This document shows, in pieces, positions 61,248 to 64,000 of a stretch of 64,000 bases of DNA (its first letter is position 1; each line of letters opens with the position of its first letter). Origin of the DNA: Gelatoporia subvermispora B (taxonomy: Eukaryota; Basidiomycota; Agaricomycetes; Polyporales; Gelatoporiaceae); assembly GCA_000320605.2 (NCBI GenBank), contig KB445791.1, positions 16,115 through 80,114 of the forward strand. Reading direction: 5' to 3'. The translations under genes were made by a program, and so were the position numbers. The notes beneath the pieces are model-generated. The model searched no databases, was not told where the DNA came from, and saw only the letters and a list, made by a program, of their open reading frames with translations.

Positions 61248-61914
61248 AGAGAAGAGGAAGTACTGGTCTGATGGCTAAAGGTCAAGCGACTCGTCCTGAT
61301 CCTGATAACAAGGGAAGTCGGATCTGTGAGCTATGTAGCCTGCTGCGTGGCTGCTTCTGCACTGCATATGGCCCGGTACATCGGTTCACATATGCCAAAT
61401 TGCATGAACCCTATTCGCCGACCTTGTGCAATGCTGCATGATGTTGACAACGCCCAGACATTCATTAACGCCCATGCACCAAAACGTCATTACACCAGTC
61501 TTACAGGTCTCTCAAAGTACATATAGGCACGTCACGTACAGCATGCAATCAGGAGACGTGCCGGAGCCTCATGTACAAGACGCCCGGTTGCCAGTTCTGT
61601 TAGCCGCATGAAAATACCGTCCACACACAATGGTACTATTGGCATATCAATTCCGGGCATCTCAAGATCCAGCCATGCAGCGTCCGAGTGTGAAGCTCTA
61701 TGAAAAGGCTCCTCAAAACAGGATCTACCCGTGCCCCTAGGCCTCCTCGCGCTTATCGTCGTCTTCGAGTATGTAGGGCGTAACCAATTCAAGAAGCACG
61801 TGGACGGACATTGTTGTGTGACTCGTAGCGCTATGCTGCTAAACTCGAGAAAGCGTGAGAGTCAGAGGACCAGACAGGGAGAGCAGACAAACGAGGATAC
61901 AATGGCCAGAGCTT
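61248..61914. other. Intergenic region, no gene seen
   Basis: Upstream flank of F-box copy 7. No domain-bearing ORF or repeat was found. Confidence 0.5.
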
Positions 61915-61923
61915 GACGTTAAG

Positions 61924-62451
61924 CAGGCTCCTAAATCAGCCGTCGCTATAGAGCTGCCCTCTACAATTCCTAGGGCGTGTGCGAGACTGATTATGTGAGC
62001 GGTCACATGTTCAGCTTCGTACGAGGCAGTCTCAATTTGGAAGGCTGGTGAGAAGGAGGACAACTCTATGGGACGGCTGACCCAGAACATCGAGCGCTCA
62101 CGAGGCGCGTGAGGGGTGGCGTGCGTTTTGTGCGATGAATTTCCGTGCTGCGATTCTCAATCGGGTCGCAATGCACATCAGGAGTGTGCTGTGCAAAATT
62201 CTCCTTCTTCACGCTGCCCAACGCCCAAGGTTTCTCGAGCCTAGCCTACAAGCGCCCTCCGGGCGCTCGACCTTCTGGACCAGCCGTCCTATAGAGTTCT
62301 CCTCCGCTCGCTCCACTTGTTCGCTGTCCGAGAAAAGAAAGAAAATAGACGCCATGATACTATAATCGGAAAGACTGCCTAACACGAAACATTGCATACA
62401 GGTCTAGGATCGGAGCGAGAACTCTATAGCGACGGATGGTTTAAGAGCCTG
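61924..62451. mobile_element. 528-bp TIR element (MULE-like MITE candidate)
   Basis: The ends are inverted repeats of about 30 bp with three mismatches (CAGGCTC, then CCGTCGCTATAGAG). They are flanked by the exact 9-base direct repeat GACGTTAAG (61,915-61,923 and 62,452-62,460). A 9-bp target duplication is typical of Mutator-like elements. A second, inner inverted pair of 52 bp with several mismatches lies at 62,057-62,108 and 62,252-62,303 and contains the same CTCTATAGG-ACGGCTG core. It has no coding capacity. Confidence 0.75.
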
Positions 62452-62460
62452 GACGTTAAG

Positions 62461-63240
62461 CGGCAACAGGCGTGGGGATGATTTTTCTCATTGTCCCGGC
62501 AAAGGCCATCAGCGCTAGCTCGTTCAAGTCTTCTTCCCGCGATACTCGGAGTGGTGTTGGTATCTATGCGCTCTGGAATGTATTTTCGCTCCTTTGGTTC
62601 AACGTGTACTTATCCAGCTATCGGAAATACCTTACTATCAGACGAACATCACCTGACTCCGCAACTGACACCTGGGACACCTGTCCCCTTTACGTGCAAG
62701 AACTACTACGAGCACAATCAGCTAGAGTTCAATCAAGTACTTTTGCGTCACTCTTTGGCGTGAGATCACCTGGGTATTATCATGAGGATTGGTGGATACC
62801 CGAATATCCGAAGTAAATAGTAAGGACAAGTCCCTCCGAGGGCTGTCTGTCGGTAGTCGCTTCCATTTACTATAATACCAGCCAATATAAGACTTGATAT
62901 CTGACCCCAGCTCCTCCAAGGTCACGCGCCAGACACTAATCGTCTATCCCCAGTCATCGTGAGTCTGGAAAGCCAAGCTTCAATCTTTGTCAATCTTCAT
63001 AAGAGAACAGCTTGTGAGATAAGGGGCTATTCCTGTGGTAGATAAGAGAGTGTGATCTGACATGTTCACCGGCATACATCCAGGGCAGTCGCAGTGTACC
63101 GAGAGTATGGATGCTTTAGGGGAAAGTGTGTGATGAACGAATGTAGAAAATGGTATGTGTCATGGTTGCTTGGACCTAGTGCTAATGGTCTTGCAGGCGT
63201 AACTCCTCTGAGCTCTATGTTTTAGGAGGCCATGCTCATC
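62461..63240. other. Unassigned region
   Basis: An open frame at 62,472-62,816 (114 codons) has no recognised domain. No repeat or RNA gene is seen. Confidence 0.4.
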
Positions 63241-63258
63241 TCAATTTGCAGGATTATG

Positions 63259-63494
63259 TTGAGGTTGTCATTGTCAGGTACACCCTGTGTATCTTGTTAA
63301 GCGCCAACAGCCCTCTTTACCCAAAGACAACATTGAGGCTCTGCCACCTTTCCCCTTCGATGAAGAGGAGGACCGCCAGTGGTCCGAGCGTGCATCTCCC
63401 GTGCCCGAGCTCCTCCCGCAGGTGCCGGTGGAAGCGCCCGCTCTAACTGCTGGTGCTTCCCATGCCGATGACGACATGATCACCCTCCATCTTG
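63259..63494 (+). CDS. Possible exon of an unknown gene
   Basis: A frame entered after a possible acceptor (GTCATTGTCAG) reads VHPVYLVKRQQPSLPKDNIE and continues LPPFPFDEEEDRQW into a proline-rich acidic stretch. It may end at a GTTAGT donor near 63,495. The composition is protein-like, but no family is recognised, no start codon is seen and neighbouring exons were not found. The boundaries are guesses. Confidence 0.25.
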
Positions 63495-64000
63495 TTAGTC
63501 AGCGCTCTCCTAGCATACTATTACACTTAGTATATCATCCTGTTAATGCCATATCTGGACAAGTATTACATTGACCGATAGTTACTTGTGGTCGGCTACA
63601 GCCCATTTATAGAGAAGTAGACTATGCCCGCAGCTTATCGCATCTATATTTTAGTTCACCCCAACTATCAATTAGGTTCCATCAAACAACGAGGACCACG
63701 TCTCGCGATGTCCCATGACATTGATAGGAGGCTGTTGGTTTCACCAGAGGTCTTCATTTGAACAGTCCAGCACATTTGTATTGCTCGCCTTGCATATAAA
63801 GTAGTGTTATCCGCCGGAAGGCACTGTATTTGCGCTACGCGTCCCGCCTGCAACTGCTGCGCATGCTTACATGCCTCGTCTTAACTCAGACGACATTTTC
63901 ACTCATTCAATCACTGCACTTAAGGTATTCAAGGAGATATCCAGCGCAATCAGCGCTGTACCCATCTGGAAAAACCTCATTTTCTAGAGGCAACTAATTG
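63495..64000. other. Window end, nothing recognised
   Basis: AT-richer DNA with short ORFs only. Confidence 0.4.

Overview
The window looks like nuclear DNA from a basidiomycete, most likely an agaricomycete of the polypore kind. That assignment is inference. It rests on 50-60 bp GT-AG introns, GC-rich multi-exon genes, class I hydrophobin-like genes, a large family of F-box/LRR-like proteins, and Copia and pogo transposons. No bacterial features were seen.

Positions 1-46,484 are a tandem array. Six paralogous F-box/LRR-like genes lie on the + strand (starts near 1157, 7188, 13553, 20333, 29833, 41848), mostly about 6 kb apart, embedded in repeated non-coding or decayed modules. There are two gene subtypes. 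Type A (copies 1, 3, 5, 6) has one acidic leader exon. Type B (copies 2, 4) has two short 5' exons and different upstream DNA. The order is A-B-A-B-A-A. The first ~170 bases of the window match 46,309-46,484, where the array ends. Inside the array are four ~150-bp palindromic MITEs and an insertion block with an 828-base assembly gap. There is also a young Copia-type LTR element (34,128-40,028) that carries only Gag and a protease-like domain. That element was in turn hit by an apparently intact pogo-type DNA transposon on the opposite strand (36,609-39,603).

Positions 46,485-59,800 are single-copy DNA with all genes on the minus strand. They are an uncharacterised two-exon gene (47,661-49,008), an M17 leucyl aminopeptidase with many introns (49,868-52,149), a ~380-bp tandem duplication, and three hydrophobin-like secreted proteins (53.6, 56.1 and 58.1 kb). 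The three hydrophobins share a gene structure and all lack the same two cysteines, the predicted C1-C6 disulfide pair.

Positions 59,800-64,000 hold a diverged, inverted seventh F-box copy with one in-frame stop, then a 528-bp TIR element with a 9-bp target duplication. The last 1.5 kb has no confident gene.

The F-box proteins would act as substrate adaptors of SCF ubiquitin ligases if the family role holds. The hydrophobins would act at the cell surface. I see no metabolic cluster. The most interesting points are the two-type F-box array with a conserved leader intron, the nested transposons, and the six-cysteine hydrophobin set.
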